From an uncultured Allomuricauda sp. (lineage in GTDB: Bacteria; Bacteroidota; Bacteroidia; Flavobacteriales; Flavobacteriaceae): DNA of 64,000 nucleotides. Location: the NCBI RefSeq assembly GCF_947495325.1, contig NZ_CANLYK010000001.1, positions 992,001 to 1,056,000 on the forward strand, read 5' to 3'. Each line of letters begins with the position of its first letter. Positions within the stretch are counted from its first letter, which is position 1. The notes under the pieces are model-generated. The model was not told where the DNA came from. It was given only the letters and a program-made list of their open reading frames with translations, and made no database searches. The translations under genes and the position numbers were made by a program. Of the stretch, positions 15,344 to 24,553 are shown in pieces.

Positions 15344-16876
15344 CTAACAAATAACACAAAATCCAGGGTCGTCCGCTAAATTCTCTCCAGGGTTACGCCA
15401 AGTCCCTAAATCATCTATAAGTTCGTCACCATTCTCAGGTCCCCAAACACCAGCTGCATAACCATACATTCGTACATCCTTTCCATTTTTCCAGTAATCC
15501 AGAATTGGATCCACAAATTCCCAGGCCGCTTCAACCTCATCCGCTCTTGCATATAAAGTGGCATCTCCCTGCATAGCATCCAACAAAAGTCGTTCATAGG
15601 CTTCCATTACATAGGTTTCTGCTAAACTGGAATAATAGAAATCTAAATTCGCACGCTCCACCTTAAAACCTTGTCCGGGAACTTTCACCCCAAACTTGAT
15701 CAACACTCCCTCATCAGGTTGAATTCGAATTATCAATTTATTATCCTTACTGCTAACACCCGAATCCCTAAAAATCTGATGATGTGGGGGCTTAAAATGA
15801 ATGACTATCTCGGTTACCTTTGTTGGCATCCGTTTTGCCGTTCGCACATAAAAAGGAACGCCGTGCCATCTCCAATTATCTACAAAAAACTTGATTGCAG
15901 CATAGGTTTCGGTTGTAGAATTTGGGTCAACACCATCCTCTTCCCGATACCCTTTTACTTTTTCTCCTTTAATTTCTGAAGCCACATATTGTGCGCGAAT
16001 GGTATTGTCAAAAAGAGTTTTCTCATCGTGCATAATTCGTAATGACTTCAATGCCTTGACTTTTTCATTCCGAATTTCTTCGGGCTGATCACCTATTGGA
16101 GGCTCCATCACAACAAGAGAAACTATTTGCAGAAGATGGTTTTGGAACATATCCCGTAAAGCACCCGACTTGTCGTAATATCCGCCTCTTTTTTCAACAC
16201 CTCCGCTTTCGGCATTGGTAATCTCAACATGATGAATATAGTTTCTGTTCCAAAGGGGCTCAAAAATGCTATTGGAAAATCGAGTGACCAACAGATTTTG
16301 AACCGTTTCCTTACCCAAATAATGGTCAATTCTGTAAATCTGTGGTTCTTTAAAATATTGTTGAAGTCCCGAATTCAGTTTTTTGGCACTTTCCAAGCTA
16401 TACCCAAAAGGTTTTTCCACAATCAACCTTTTCCATCCTTCTTCCTGACTACTTAAACCAACTTCTGATAGGTTTTTCGAAATGGTTTCATACAAATTTG
16501 GAGGTGTGGACAAATAAAACATATAATTATTATCCGTACCATGCTCAGCATTTAATTTTGATATGCGCTTGGAAAGCCCGATATATTCAGAAGTATAATC
16601 TCCACCCAAATCTTCGTAAAAAAACATATCCGTAAAGCCTTTGATAAAATTTTCTTTTAAGTCATCTAGCTTAGCTTTCAGATATCGACTTTTATTGATC
16701 ACTTTATCCCTGAACTCTTCATCCGTAAGGTCACTTCTACTTGCTCCTAAAACCACAAAATTTTTGGGCAATTGTTTTGCAACATATAAATTGAACAAAG
16801 CTGGAATGAGTTTTCTTGCGGTTAAATCTCCCGAAGCCCCAAAAATAACAAGCATTTGGTTGTTGGTCTTTTTCAT
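15344..16876 (-). CDS. zwf: Glucose-6-phosphate 1-dehydrogenase
   Basis: Protein of 510 residues, normal for the family. It has the nucleotide motif VIFGASGDLTARKLIPAL near 10-27, the catalytic region RIDHYLGKETVQNL near 180-193 with the active-site His, and EKPFGYSLESAK. It oxidises glucose 6-phosphate to the lactone and makes NADPH. It is divergent from gnd across a 184-base gap, with pgl downstream on the same strand. Confidence 0.97.
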   Translation of the reverse strand: MKKTNNQMLVIFGASGDLTARKLIPALFNLYVAKQLPKNFVVLGASRSDLTDEEFRDKVINKSRYLKAKLDDLKENFIKGFTDMFFYEDLGGDYTSEYIGLSKRISKLNAEHGTDNNYMFYLSTPPNLYETISKNLSEVGLSSQEEGWKRLIVEKPFGYSLESAKKLNSGLQQYFKEPQIYRIDHYLGKETVQNLLVTRFSNSIFEPLWNRNYIHHVEITNAESGGVEKRGGYYDKSGALRDMFQNHLLQIVSLVVMEPPIGDQPEEIRNEKVKALKSLRIMHDEKTLFDNTIRAQYVASEIKGEKVKGYREEDGVDPNSTTETYAAIKFFVDNWRWHGVPFYVRTAKRMPTKVTEIVIHFKPPHHQIFRDSGVSSKDNKLIIRIQPDEGVLIKFGVKVPGQGFKVERANLDFYYSSLAETYVMEAYERLLLDAMQGDATLYARADEVEAAWEFVDPILDYWKNGKDVRMYGYAAGVWGPENGDELIDDLGTWRNPGENLADDPGFCVIC

Positions 16877-17060
16877 AAAGGTATTTGTATTGCCGTTTAG
16901 GGTACCTCAAAACTAGAAGGCTCAAAATGTTATTTTCAAAAAAACATTTTACAAAACCATTTAATTTTGAGCATAACGAATATAACGTTTATTTTAGGTT
17001 CGGAATTGAGGAAACAACTTACTTGGTTTTGGATTAGCACTAGTTGAAAAAACAATAAAC

Positions 17061-18470
17061 ATGGCAAATACATACGATTTTGGTCTGGTAGGACTTGGGG
17101 TAATGGGGCGTAATTTTATTTTAAACGTTGCGGATAATGGTTTTACTGCCTTTGGCAACGATTTGGATGAAGAAAAAGTAAGCGCACTGATTGAAGAAGG
17201 GGGAGATTCTGCGAAAGTAAATGCCACTTCGGATGTTGTCACTTTTGTGAATGGATTGAGTACACCAAGAAAAATTATGTTGCTAGTGCCAGCTGGAAAA
17301 GTTGTTGATATTGTTATTGAAAATTTACTTCCGCATTTGGATAAGGGAGATATTATTATTGATGGAGGGAATTCCTTTTTTACCGATACAGACCGTCGAG
17401 AGGCCTATTTGCAAGAGAAAGGTATCAACTTCTTTGGGGCTGGAGTTTCCGGTGGAGCCAAAGGAGCAAGAAAAGGACCAAGCATTATGCCAGGAGGTTC
17501 ACGGGATGCCTATCAACATGTAAAACCCATTTTTGAAGCGGTTTCCGCTAAATATAAAGGAGAACCCTGTGTTGCATATTTAGGTCCTAAATCGGCAGGA
17601 AATTATGTGAAAATGGTTCATAATGGCATTGAATATGGATTGATGCAACTCACATCTGAAATCTATGACCTTTTGAAAAAAGCTGGGGATTTGACGAATG
17701 AAGAACTCCATGAAACCTATGCTTCTTGGAATGCTGGACGATTACAGTCATTTTTGGTAGAAATTACTTCGGAAATCTTTGAGCAAAAAGACGATTTGGG
17801 AGAAGGGCATCTGGTTGATAAAATATTGGACAAAGCCAAACAAAAAGGAACCGGAAAGTGGACCTCTCAAAATGCCATGGACTTGGGAATTCCTGTGCCA
17901 ACCATAGATGTAGCAGTAAGTATGCGTGAGATTTCCGCTTTAAAGGAAGAACGGGTAAAAGCGGATGCGCTGTACGGTCGCCCTACTCCAGAACCTGTAG
18001 TAAAGAAAACATTGATAAACAAGACCGAAAGTGCGTTGTACTTTGCCTTTATTATTACCTATGCACAGGGCATGCATCAATTGGCCGATGCTTCAAAGGA
18101 GTACGGCTATAAACTCGAACTTGGTGAAATTGCCAAAATCTGGAGAGCAGGCTGTATTATTCGTGCTGCATTATTGGCTGATATAACCGAAGCCTTTAAA
18201 GCTGAACCCCAATTGCAAAATTTATTGCTCTCATCTTCTTTTGTTGATAAAGTACAAGAAACCATTGGGGCCGCACGTGAATTGGTGGCCTATGGGGCAA
18301 CAAATGGTATTCCGTTACCTGGACTATCCAATGCCCTTACCTATTTTGATGCCTATACCAGCAGCAGATTGCCTTTAAATTTAATACAGGCACAACGGGA
18401 TTATTTTGGTTCGCATACCTATGAGCGATTGGATAAAGAAGGAGTTTTTCATACGGAGTGGGAGGATTAA
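17061..18470 (+). CDS. gnd: 6-phosphogluconate dehydrogenase, decarboxylating
   Basis: Protein of 469 residues. It has GLGVMGRNFILNVADNG near 10-26 (NADP binding), DGGNSFFTDTDRREA near 105-119, GVSGGAKGARKGPSIMPGG near 131-149 (signature), HNGIEYGLMQL with the catalytic Lys just before it (NYVKMVHN), and a normal C-terminal tail ending HTEWED. It converts 6-phosphogluconate to ribulose 5-phosphate with NADPH and CO2. Divergent from zwf and pgl, completing the oxidative branch. Confidence 0.97.
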   Translation: MANTYDFGLVGLGVMGRNFILNVADNGFTAFGNDLDEEKVSALIEEGGDSAKVNATSDVVTFVNGLSTPRKIMLLVPAGKVVDIVIENLLPHLDKGDIIIDGGNSFFTDTDRREAYLQEKGINFFGAGVSGGAKGARKGPSIMPGGSRDAYQHVKPIFEAVSAKYKGEPCVAYLGPKSAGNYVKMVHNGIEYGLMQLTSEIYDLLKKAGDLTNEELHETYASWNAGRLQSFLVEITSEIFEQKDDLGEGHLVDKILDKAKQKGTGKWTSQNAMDLGIPVPTIDVAVSMREISALKEERVKADALYGRPTPEPVVKKTLINKTESALYFAFIITYAQGMHQLADASKEYGYKLELGEIAKIWRAGCIIRAALLADITEAFKAEPQLQNLLLSSSFVDKVQETIGAARELVAYGATNGIPLPGLSNALTYFDAYTSSRLPLNLIQAQRDYFGSHTYERLDKEGVFHTEWED

Positions 18471-18516
18471 TACTTGCCTCCAAATAGAAGGATAAAATCA
18501 AAATTAATGATGAAGT

Positions 18517-19092
18517 ATGCCAAAACAACTCTTCCATCATTTTAATAAATACCTGGAACTAACCGAAGAGCATTTTCAGGAAATACTTCCTTTTTTTGAA
18601 ATTCGGACTTTAAAGAAAAAAGAAGTGCTCATGGAAGCAGGGAATATGTGCACGCATAACCATTTTGTATTGGAAGGCTGTCTCCATATGTTTTTTTTAA
18701 ATGATAAAGGTACCGAGCGAACGGTTCAATTTGCCCTTGAAAACTGGTGGATGACGGACAACTTGGCATACAGCAAACAAATCATTACCAATTTTTCAAT
18801 TCAAGCCGTTGAGAACACCCGATTGCTTGCCATATCGCACAAGCAACAAGAACAACTCCTGAAGGATTTTCCACAGCTTGAAAAATATTTTCGCACCATC
18901 TATCAAATCTCCTACGGAGCTGCTTTGGTCAAAATGAAATATTTAACAGACCTTTCCAAAGAAGAAATCTATTTTCAATTTACAGACCAATTTCCTCAAT
19001 TTGCCCAACGGGTGCCGCAATATTTAATTGCTTCTTTTTTGGGCCTCACCCCAGAATATGTAAGTGAAATACGCGCAAAAAAACGTTCTTAA
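18517..19092 (+). CDS. Crp/Fnr-family transcriptional regulator
   Basis: Protein of 191 residues. An N-terminal cyclic-nucleotide-binding-like beta roll (about 20-115, with KKEVLMEAGNMCTHNHFVLEGCLHMF split by normal loops) is followed by the long dimer helix and a short C-terminal helix-turn-helix (RVPQYLIASFLGLTPEYVSE, about 165-184). The cAMP-contact residues of CRP are not evident, as is usual in this Bacteroidota subgroup. It is next to an AhpD-like gene on the same strand, and that pairing is common, so that gene is its most likely target. Confidence 0.9.
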   Translation: MPKQLFHHFNKYLELTEEHFQEILPFFEIRTLKKKEVLMEAGNMCTHNHFVLEGCLHMFFLNDKGTERTVQFALENWWMTDNLAYSKQIITNFSIQAVENTRLLAISHKQQEQLLKDFPQLEKYFRTIYQISYGAALVKMKYLTDLSKEEIYFQFTDQFPQFAQRVPQYLIASFLGLTPEYVSEIRAKKRS

Positions 19093-19158
19093 ACCTGTTT
19101 AAGTTTTTTGGGGATTGGTGCTAATAACTTAGCATCAAAATTTAAAAAACACTTAAAA

Positions 19159-19599
19159 ATGGATAAAAGAATTCAAATTGATGAAGCGGAACCTTTAGCC
19201 TATAAAGCCATTTTTGGTTTAGAGGATTATATGAAACAAAGTGGATTGAGTAAGGTACATTACGAGCTTATAAAGATTAGAGCTTCGCAACTTAATGGAT
19301 GTGCATTCTGCATAGATATGCACACAAAAGAAGCCTTAAAAAATGGTGAAAGCAAACAACGTCTTTTTTTGTTAGATGCTTGGAAAACAGCTGGTTTATT
19401 TAGTGAGGAAGAAAAAGTCATTCTTCAAATCACGGAAGAAGTTACCCTGATTCATAGAAATGGATTGAGCGATGAAACCTATCAAAAAGCAATTGCACTA
19501 TTTGACGAACATTACTTTTCACAGATTATCATGGCTATTGCCACCATAAATGTCTGGAATAGGATTGCAATCAGCACGTATAAACCGCTTTGGGATTGA
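19159..19599 (+). CDS. AhpD/carboxymuconolactone-decarboxylase-family protein
   Basis: Protein of 146 residues from the ATG at 19159; the frame is open upstream from a TTG but the extension is not conserved-looking. The signature is SQLNGCAFCIDMHTKEALKN near 48-67, with the Cys-x-x-Cys and His of peroxidase-related alkylhydroperoxidase (AhpD) proteins. It is probably a thiol-based peroxide reductase in the cytoplasm. It lies 66 bases after the Crp-type regulator and may be controlled by it. Confidence 0.9.
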   Translation: MDKRIQIDEAEPLAYKAIFGLEDYMKQSGLSKVHYELIKIRASQLNGCAFCIDMHTKEALKNGESKQRLFLLDAWKTAGLFSEEEKVILQITEEVTLIHRNGLSDETYQKAIALFDEHYFSQIIMAIATINVWNRIAISTYKPLWD

Positions 19600-19792
19600 T
19601 CATGGCACACATACCTTGTTATTCTCCTATTTATAGAACTTGTTAAGTGAACTCCTGTAATTTTAAAATTGCCAAAATCCGCTTACAACTGCAGAATAAA
19701 CTGTTGCCAATAGACCAATTTAAGTTTCGAAATTCACTATTTTTAAACTTCAAAACTGCACTGCATTTTTGCATGGGATTCAATTTAAATAA

Positions 19793-20338
19793 ATGTCAAA
19801 ACTTTTAGACCATATTACTCCTGCGTTAAAAGAGTTTATAGAAAATCAAAAAATATTCTTTGTTGCTACAGCGGCAAATGAAGGGCGGATTAATTTGTCT
19901 CCAAAAGGGACTGATTCTTTTAGGGTGATTGAAAAAAATAAGATTGTTTGGTTGAACTTGACCGGCAGTGGCAATGAAACTGCAGCACATTTGTTGAAAA
20001 ATGATAGAATGACCATCATGTTTTGTGCTTTTGAAGGTAAACCCCTAATCCTAAGATTGTATGGTCATGCAAAAATTTACCACAATAGGCACGAGCAGTT
20101 CAACAAATATGTAGCGTTGTTTGATGAAAATACAGGTGCTAGACAAATTATTGAGATGGATATTGACCTTGTTCAAACTTCTTGTGGATTCGCAGTTCCG
20201 TATATGGATTTCAATGAAGAAAGAACCATGTTGGACTCTTGGGCCCAAAAACAAGGGAAAGAAGGAATAGAGGCGTACTGGAGTAATAAAAACACTGAAA
20301 GTATTGATGGTTTTGAAACAAAAATACTGGGCGACTAA
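19793..20338 (+). CDS. Pyridoxamine 5'-phosphate oxidase-family protein
   Basis: Protein of 181 residues with the split-barrel flavin-binding fold: KIFFVATAANEGRINLSPKG near 20-39, VWLNLTGSGNETAAHLLKND near 50-69, and RLYGHAKIYH near 86-95. The C-terminal part (SCGFAVPYMDF, ERTMLDSWAQKQG) is typical of the FMN-binding subgroup annotated as PNPOx-family rather than true PdxH. Substrate unknown. It is preceded by a 193-base gap in which I see no gene. Confidence 0.87.
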   Translation: MSKLLDHITPALKEFIENQKIFFVATAANEGRINLSPKGTDSFRVIEKNKIVWLNLTGSGNETAAHLLKNDRMTIMFCAFEGKPLILRLYGHAKIYHNRHEQFNKYVALFDENTGARQIIEMDIDLVQTSCGFAVPYMDFNEERTMLDSWAQKQGKEGIEAYWSNKNTESIDGFETKILGD

Positions 20339-20380
20339 TACTGTTGCAAAGAAATAGCGTAATCAATAAAAATTCAGCGC

Positions 20381-21061
20381 ATGATAGCTAATTTGCCAAA
20401 TTGGATTGAAATTTTGTTTTTGATAACATGTCTAGCGACAATTGTGTTGTTTCATTATGCCAATGGAAAGTCACGTTTCCTGACTCTATCTATTATCGTT
20501 TGGTCAATAATTCAGTCTACAATAGCATTTGGTGGATTTTATCAGGAAACAGAAAAAATACCCCCTCGATTTGCATTGGTTTTGATTCCGACAACCCTAT
20601 TTATTATTCTCGGACTTACTCCAAGAGCCCTAAAGTGGGTGGAAAAAAACAGAGATATACGAATCAGTACTTTTCTGCATACCATAAGAGTACCCGTTGA
20701 AATTGTATTGCTCTATCTCTTTATACATAAAATGATTCCCGAACTAATGACTTTCGAAGGAAGAAATTTTGACATTCTGGCTGGACTTACAGCCCCAATT
20801 ATGGGTCTACTCTATCTCAAAAACAAAGTATCGAAAAAGATACTGATTGTATGGAACTTTGTGGGTCTTTTTTTGGTAAGCTTTATTCTTACAAATGGGA
20901 TACTATCGGCTGAGCTTCCATTTCAACAATTTGCATTTGATCAACCTAACAAAGGGATAAATTATTTTCCGTTTGTTTTATTGCCAGCTACTATTGTGCC
21001 GATTGTAATCTACACTCATATAACGGACATTATAAAACTGAGGAGGGAAATTAAATCATAG
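20381..21061 (+). CDS. Multi-pass membrane protein, function unknown
   Basis: Protein of 226 residues with about seven hydrophobic segments (for example WIEILFLITCLATIVLFHYA, FLTLSIIVWSIIQSTIAFGG split by short loops, and VLLPATIVPIVIYTHITDII at the end). It has no recognised catalytic motif. Relatives are small hypothetical membrane proteins of Bacteroidota. It ends before a strong bidirectional terminator. Confidence 0.8.
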   Translation: MIANLPNWIEILFLITCLATIVLFHYANGKSRFLTLSIIVWSIIQSTIAFGGFYQETEKIPPRFALVLIPTTLFIILGLTPRALKWVEKNRDIRISTFLHTIRVPVEIVLLYLFIHKMIPELMTFEGRNFDILAGLTAPIMGLLYLKNKVSKKILIVWNFVGLFLVSFILTNGILSAELPFQQFAFDQPNKGINYFPFVLLPATIVPIVIYTHITDIIKLRREIKS

Positions 21062-21100
21062 TTCCTACCAAATCTGATTTATCTCAGACCCAAATTAATG

Positions 21101-21141
21101 AAAAGAGGTGTTTACAAAAAATCATTGTAAACACCTCTTTT
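21101..21141. terminator. Bidirectional terminator
   Basis: A perfect 15-base stem, AAAAGAGGTGTTTAC (21101-21115) with GTAAACACCTCTTTT (21127-21141), around an 11-base loop. It serves the membrane protein gene on its left and the copper-linked operon on its right. Confidence 0.92.
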
Positions 21142-21169
21142 AACATTCATTCGCACAAGCATTACATAA

Positions 21170-22159
21170 TCACAAGGAAAAATTCACATATACAGACAAG
21201 CGCTCATTAGCCTGCACGTTTCCTCCAAATAAATCCTGGGAAATTGGCAACGATGCATTTGCACCAAGTATGAATTGACCAATTGTGCATTCCGCGCCAA
21301 GTGTTCCGTTTAAAATCTGACCATCAGTATCTTGAAGTGTTTCCCCAAACTGCTTAATAGTATCATAATCATCTCCAGAAATCCCAACAAAAGGCATCAA
21401 TGAAAATGTATTTAAAGCCAATTTATAGTACAGGTTTCCAGCATAGCTCCATTGATTGCCAAAACGGTATTCATTTTTATTTTCCCCTTTTCGGTAATAG
21501 GTAAAAAGTGCATTGAAGCCAATTTTGTCCCCTCCATAATTATATCCCAATGAAAAAATTCCGTCAAAACTACCGGTACCTACCTGAAAACCAGGATTTA
21601 CTCGATTGGTTAGGCGTTCCTCAAATTCTCCGGTTGGCAGTTTAGCTCCTATACCAATCTGGATGGAATGTCTGGAAAGGGGACGCCCTACCGGGTAAGG
21701 TATAGAGTCATTATTCTGCTTTTTTAAAAACTGTAATTTATACCAGCCCATCACATTTGCATCACCTATACCTTTGAGTGATTCAGTTGTCGAACCACTC
21801 TCAAAGGTTCGTTTCAAATCTTGATAGGGCAAACTGGCCGTTATATAAAAGCTTTGGAATACTGGTACTTGCGTCCAAAGTTGATAGGTGTTCAAGTACT
21901 CATTACTACTGGGTGAATCACTAAAAATCCCATCTCTAGATTTAAAACTTTGATGGATATAGCGAAAACCAATGAAATTGCTATTGGACAGTGTTCCAAA
22001 CCCAAAATTCCCATTATTAGTAGCGCATCCGCATAAATCACAATAGGGTTTTATGCTTTTTTCATACCGTGTATCACAATGGTTTATGACTTTTGCAAAA
22101 GCTATCTGAGCAAAAAGAACTAGTAAAAGTAAAAATATATATTGTTTAAAATTCTGCAA
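21170..22159 (-). CDS. Outer-membrane beta-barrel protein of the copper-linked operon
   Basis: Protein of 329 residues with signal peptide MQNFKQYIFLLLLVLFAQIAFA. The mature N-terminus has HCDTRYEKSIKPYCDLCGC, a Cys-x-x-Cys-x-Cys cluster right after the signal, and then alternating amphipathic strands (FGFGTLSNSNFIGFRYIHQ, ITASLPYQDLKRTF, IGIGAKLPTGEF) ending in an aromatic-x strand VYVNFSL. It is probably an outer-membrane transporter-like barrel with a metal-binding Cys tip at its periplasmic end. It overlaps the di-haem gene by 14 bases. The role in copper is inferred from context. Confidence 0.82.
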   Translation of the reverse strand: MQNFKQYIFLLLLVLFAQIAFAKVINHCDTRYEKSIKPYCDLCGCATNNGNFGFGTLSNSNFIGFRYIHQSFKSRDGIFSDSPSSNEYLNTYQLWTQVPVFQSFYITASLPYQDLKRTFESGSTTESLKGIGDANVMGWYKLQFLKKQNNDSIPYPVGRPLSRHSIQIGIGAKLPTGEFEERLTNRVNPGFQVGTGSFDGIFSLGYNYGGDKIGFNALFTYYRKGENKNEYRFGNQWSYAGNLYYKLALNTFSLMPFVGISGDDYDTIKQFGETLQDTDGQILNGTLGAECTIGQFILGANASLPISQDLFGGNVQANERLSVYVNFSL

Positions 22160-23195
22160 AACGTGTATCGTTTAAAAATTCATCATCTGTAAGTGTTTTT
22201 AAAAAGGCAATCAATTGTCCTTTTTCTTCATCGGTAAGTGAAATACCAAAACTTGAGTCACTTCGCAGTAAACTTTCATCAACATTTCCATTGTCAACCA
22301 TACCATCGTTATAAAAATCCAGAACCGCTTCCAAGGAAGCAAAACGACCATCGTGCATATATGGAAAGCTTTTTTCCACATTTCGTAAACTTGGCACTTT
22401 AAATTTGTAGAGGTCATCTGGGTTTTCGAAAACATTAAATCTGCCTTTATCATCCAATTTTGGGTTTATGGGCAAACCTGTGTTCCGATAGCTCTGGTCC
22501 GTAAATAAATCTGTTGCATGGCATGATGCACACTTGTCTTTAAAGATACTTTGCCCTTCAAGTTCAGTGTCCGTGAATTCTATGCCTTCTTCTTTTCTTA
22601 CATATTTATCATACTTTGAATTTGAGGAAACCATCATGAGCATAAACTGTGAAAGTGCTTTGAGTATATTTTCACTGTTAATCTCACCATCATCAAACGC
22701 AAGTGGGAATTGTTCTTGATAGTAGCTATCCGCTTTAAGTTTATCAACTATGCTGGATAGCGTCTCCCCCATTTCCAAATCACTGGTAATGGGAATGATC
22801 GGTTGTAGATCCAAATGTGATGCGGCACCGTCCCACATAAACTCAGAAAAATATGCCAGGTTTTGTATAGGCTGCGAGTTCCTAAACCCAATTCCACCAT
22901 TTACACCATGACTCAACGTATGACCGTGATGGGTAAAAGCAAATGCTTGCTCATGGCAAAATGCACAGGGTATACTGTTATTTGCTGAAAGCTTGCCATC
23001 ATAGAACAATTTTTTACCTAATTCAAAACCCTGTTCGGTAACAGGATTATTGCTGAGAGTGTATTGAATCTCCGGAAAATTTTCCGGATGTTCGACTGTT
23101 AGGTTTATAGGTACATATTCATTTTCAGGACTGTTATTGTTACAACTCCAGAAAAAAATAGTGCACACAAAAACCAATACGATTTTTTTGTCCAT
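22146..23195 (-). CDS. MbnH/MauG-family di-haem peroxidase-like lipoprotein
   Basis: Protein of 349 residues with lipoprotein signal (IVLVFVCTIFFWSC). It has two haem c motifs, CAFCH at 77-81 and CASCH at 222-226, plus the family landmarks YFSEFMWDGAASHLDLQ near 115-131 and SFPYMHDGRFASLEAVLDFY near 276-295. It belongs to the cytochrome c peroxidase/MauG superfamily. The adjacent MbnP-type gene indicates the MbnH subgroup, whose studied member oxidises a Trp of MbnP to kynurenine in the periplasm. Assignment to MbnH rather than a simple peroxidase rests on this neighbour. Confidence 0.9.
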   Translation of the reverse strand: MDKKIVLVFVCTIFFWSCNNNSPENEYVPINLTVEHPENFPEIQYTLSNNPVTEQGFELGKKLFYDGKLSANNSIPCAFCHEQAFAFTHHGHTLSHGVNGGIGFRNSQPIQNLAYFSEFMWDGAASHLDLQPIIPITSDLEMGETLSSIVDKLKADSYYQEQFPLAFDDGEINSENILKALSQFMLMMVSSNSKYDKYVRKEEGIEFTDTELEGQSIFKDKCASCHATDLFTDQSYRNTGLPINPKLDDKGRFNVFENPDDLYKFKVPSLRNVEKSFPYMHDGRFASLEAVLDFYNDGMVDNGNVDESLLRSDSSFGISLTDEEKGQLIAFLKTLTDDEFLNDTRFAEF

Positions 23196-23210
23196 TGAAT
23201 AAAAAGAATG

Positions 23211-23238
23211 TTGTGCCGCAGGAAATACTGCGGCACAA
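23211..23238 (-). other. Intra-operon hairpin between the MbnP and MbnH genes
   Basis: A perfect 10-base inverted repeat, TTGTGCCGCA (23211-23220) with TGCGGCACAA (23229-23238) and an 8-base loop, without a following T-run on the minus strand. It lies between the stop of the MbnP gene and the MbnH start, so it may stabilise the upstream message or set the ratio of the two proteins. Confidence 0.75.
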
Positions 23239-23249
23239 GGTTTATGTAT

Positions 23250-24044
23250 CTAGTTATTGTGCACGTGATGAACTTCGAACATTCCCATAACATTATCGGC
23301 AATAATCGGAGTAGTAGTCTCATCCGTATGAACTTGACTATAACCTTCTGAAAAGGTAACTGATGTTTGCCCATCAAAAACCAATGAGATATCTGCTTTG
23401 ATATGCACTTCTGGTTCAGCCATTTCCCTTACCAATACCGTATTGGGTAAATCCAAACTTACTTCACGGTAATTGTCAAGACTGGTCCCTACACTACCCA
23501 TATGTACATTGAGTGCCTCATTGGTTACTGAATTATCTGAATAGACCCCGTCTAATCGTATAAAGCGAAAACCTGTGGCCCATGACCATAACATTTCTTC
23601 ATCCTGTGCCGTTTGCAAAAAATCGCCTTGGCCTTCAGCACCTAGCCCATAACGTTCTTGATCTATGCCAATACCAAAGGATATTTTGGTATAATCTGCC
23701 GCAGGAATGTCTTCTAAGGTAATCCAGATTTCTCCAGCATTGTTTGCATCAGCTTCGTCCACAATAAAGACATTATCGTCTGTTGGGTACATGAAAGTTG
23801 TACCGTCTGCATCAATTAATTCAATATTGCTGATAATATATTTTAGTGTTTCCAGTTGATAGGACTCATTAGCAGATTTGCTATAGTTTACACCAAAAAT
23901 GAAATCTTGGTCTTCCACTCCATTGTCAAATTTTATGACTAGGTTGCCAAATTGTCCATCAAGCGACCCCATATCGTCGTCGCTGGAACAAGAAATAATG
24001 GTATTGCATAGCAGTATTGCTATGAAAAATTTAAATAATTTCAT
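23250..24044 (-). CDS. MbnP-family copper-associated lipoprotein
   Basis: Protein of 264 residues with a lipoprotein signal (MKLFKFFIAILLCNTIISC) and an acidic linker. The body matches the MbnP family: FGVNYSKSANESYQLETLKY near 50-69, ISNIELIDADG near 71-81, then MLWSWATGFRFIRLDG at 151-166 with Trp153 and Trp155 in the conserved place for the modified Trp, NVHMG near 179-183 and VHIKADI near 213-219. The C-terminus is His-rich (FEVHHVHNN). Studied MbnP binds copper after its partner MbnH makes kynurenine from Trp. The partner gene follows 54 bases downstream, separated by a hairpin. Confidence 0.88.
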   Translation of the reverse strand: MKLFKFFIAILLCNTIISCSSDDDMGSLDGQFGNLVIKFDNGVEDQDFIFGVNYSKSANESYQLETLKYIISNIELIDADGTTFMYPTDDNVFIVDEADANNAGEIWITLEDIPAADYTKISFGIGIDQERYGLGAEGQGDFLQTAQDEEMLWSWATGFRFIRLDGVYSDNSVTNEALNVHMGSVGTSLDNYREVSLDLPNTVLVREMAEPEVHIKADISLVFDGQTSVTFSEGYSQVHTDETTTPIIADNVMGMFEVHHVHNN

Positions 24045-24074
24045 TAGAATATTTTATATGCACTAGCAAAGGTT

Positions 24075-24093
24075 AGCTGTGGCACCCATAGCT
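24075..24093. promoter_or_regulatory. Short inverted repeat upstream of the MbnP gene
   Basis: AGCTGTGG and CCATAGCT around GCA (24075-24093) make a 7-of-8 inverted repeat 30-50 bases before the MbnP start codon. It might be an operator or a leader hairpin. There is no direct evidence for either. Confidence 0.3.
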
Positions 24094-24131
24094 TAGTGTC
24101 GTTATTATTTTTTAGATTTTTAAATTGTTAT

Positions 24132-24539
24132 TTAGCAGTAAGCCAAATATTTGGAGAGCTCGGAAGAAATTATTGGAGGTCTATCCTTTTCACTATCAAA
24201 AAGTAATTGATAGTGGTTGAAATAGTAGTGGTTTTTATCAGTTGATAAAGATTCTTTTTTTCTGAAGACGAAATCTTGAATCACAACAAAAAATACGGGA
24301 GTGATGCTTTGTTCAATAACAACTCCTTTTTCCTTTGATTCCTTTTGTTCTGATTGCTTCTTTAATTGCTTGGCCAAGTAACACTTACCATCACATTGCA
24401 ATTTAGGCCGCTCTTTATTGATACAGAGAACTTCCTTTATATAATCATTGTTCACACAATAATCTATCCATACAGAAGCAATCATCATTGGTTGCGCGTG
24501 GAAACATATTAGAAGTAATATGGCTATTGTGCGATTCAA
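24132..24539 (-). CDS. Small exported Cys-containing protein heading the copper operon
   Basis: The frame is open from 24584, but a promoter (TTG-N20-TACCTTTG, 24584-24554) lies inside the upstream part, so I place the start at the TTG at 24539, giving 135 residues and a good signal peptide (LNRTIAILLLICFHAQP). A GTG at 24554 is the alternative. The mature part has IDYCVNNDYIKEVLCINKE and LQCDGKCYLAKQL, four Cys in a pattern like a metal site, then a Lys/Gln/Glu-rich linker and a His/Tyr-rich stretch (KNHYYFNHYQ). I recognise it as a recurrent small protein of Bacteroidota metal loci, but it has no assigned function. It starts the operon with the MbnP, MbnH and barrel genes. Confidence 0.72.
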   Translation of the reverse strand: MNRTIAILLLICFHAQPMMIASVWIDYCVNNDYIKEVLCINKERPKLQCDGKCYLAKQLKKQSEQKESKEKGVVIEQSITPVFFVVIQDFVFRKKESLSTDKNHYYFNHYQLLFDSEKDRPPIISSELSKYLAYC

Positions 24540-24553
24540 TTGTTGAATTTTCA

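Noticed and set aside
19600..19792. Possible tRNA or small RNA gene in the gap before the flavin oxidase-like gene
   Set aside because: No cloverleaf-like arms, TTCGA loop context or terminator could be found.
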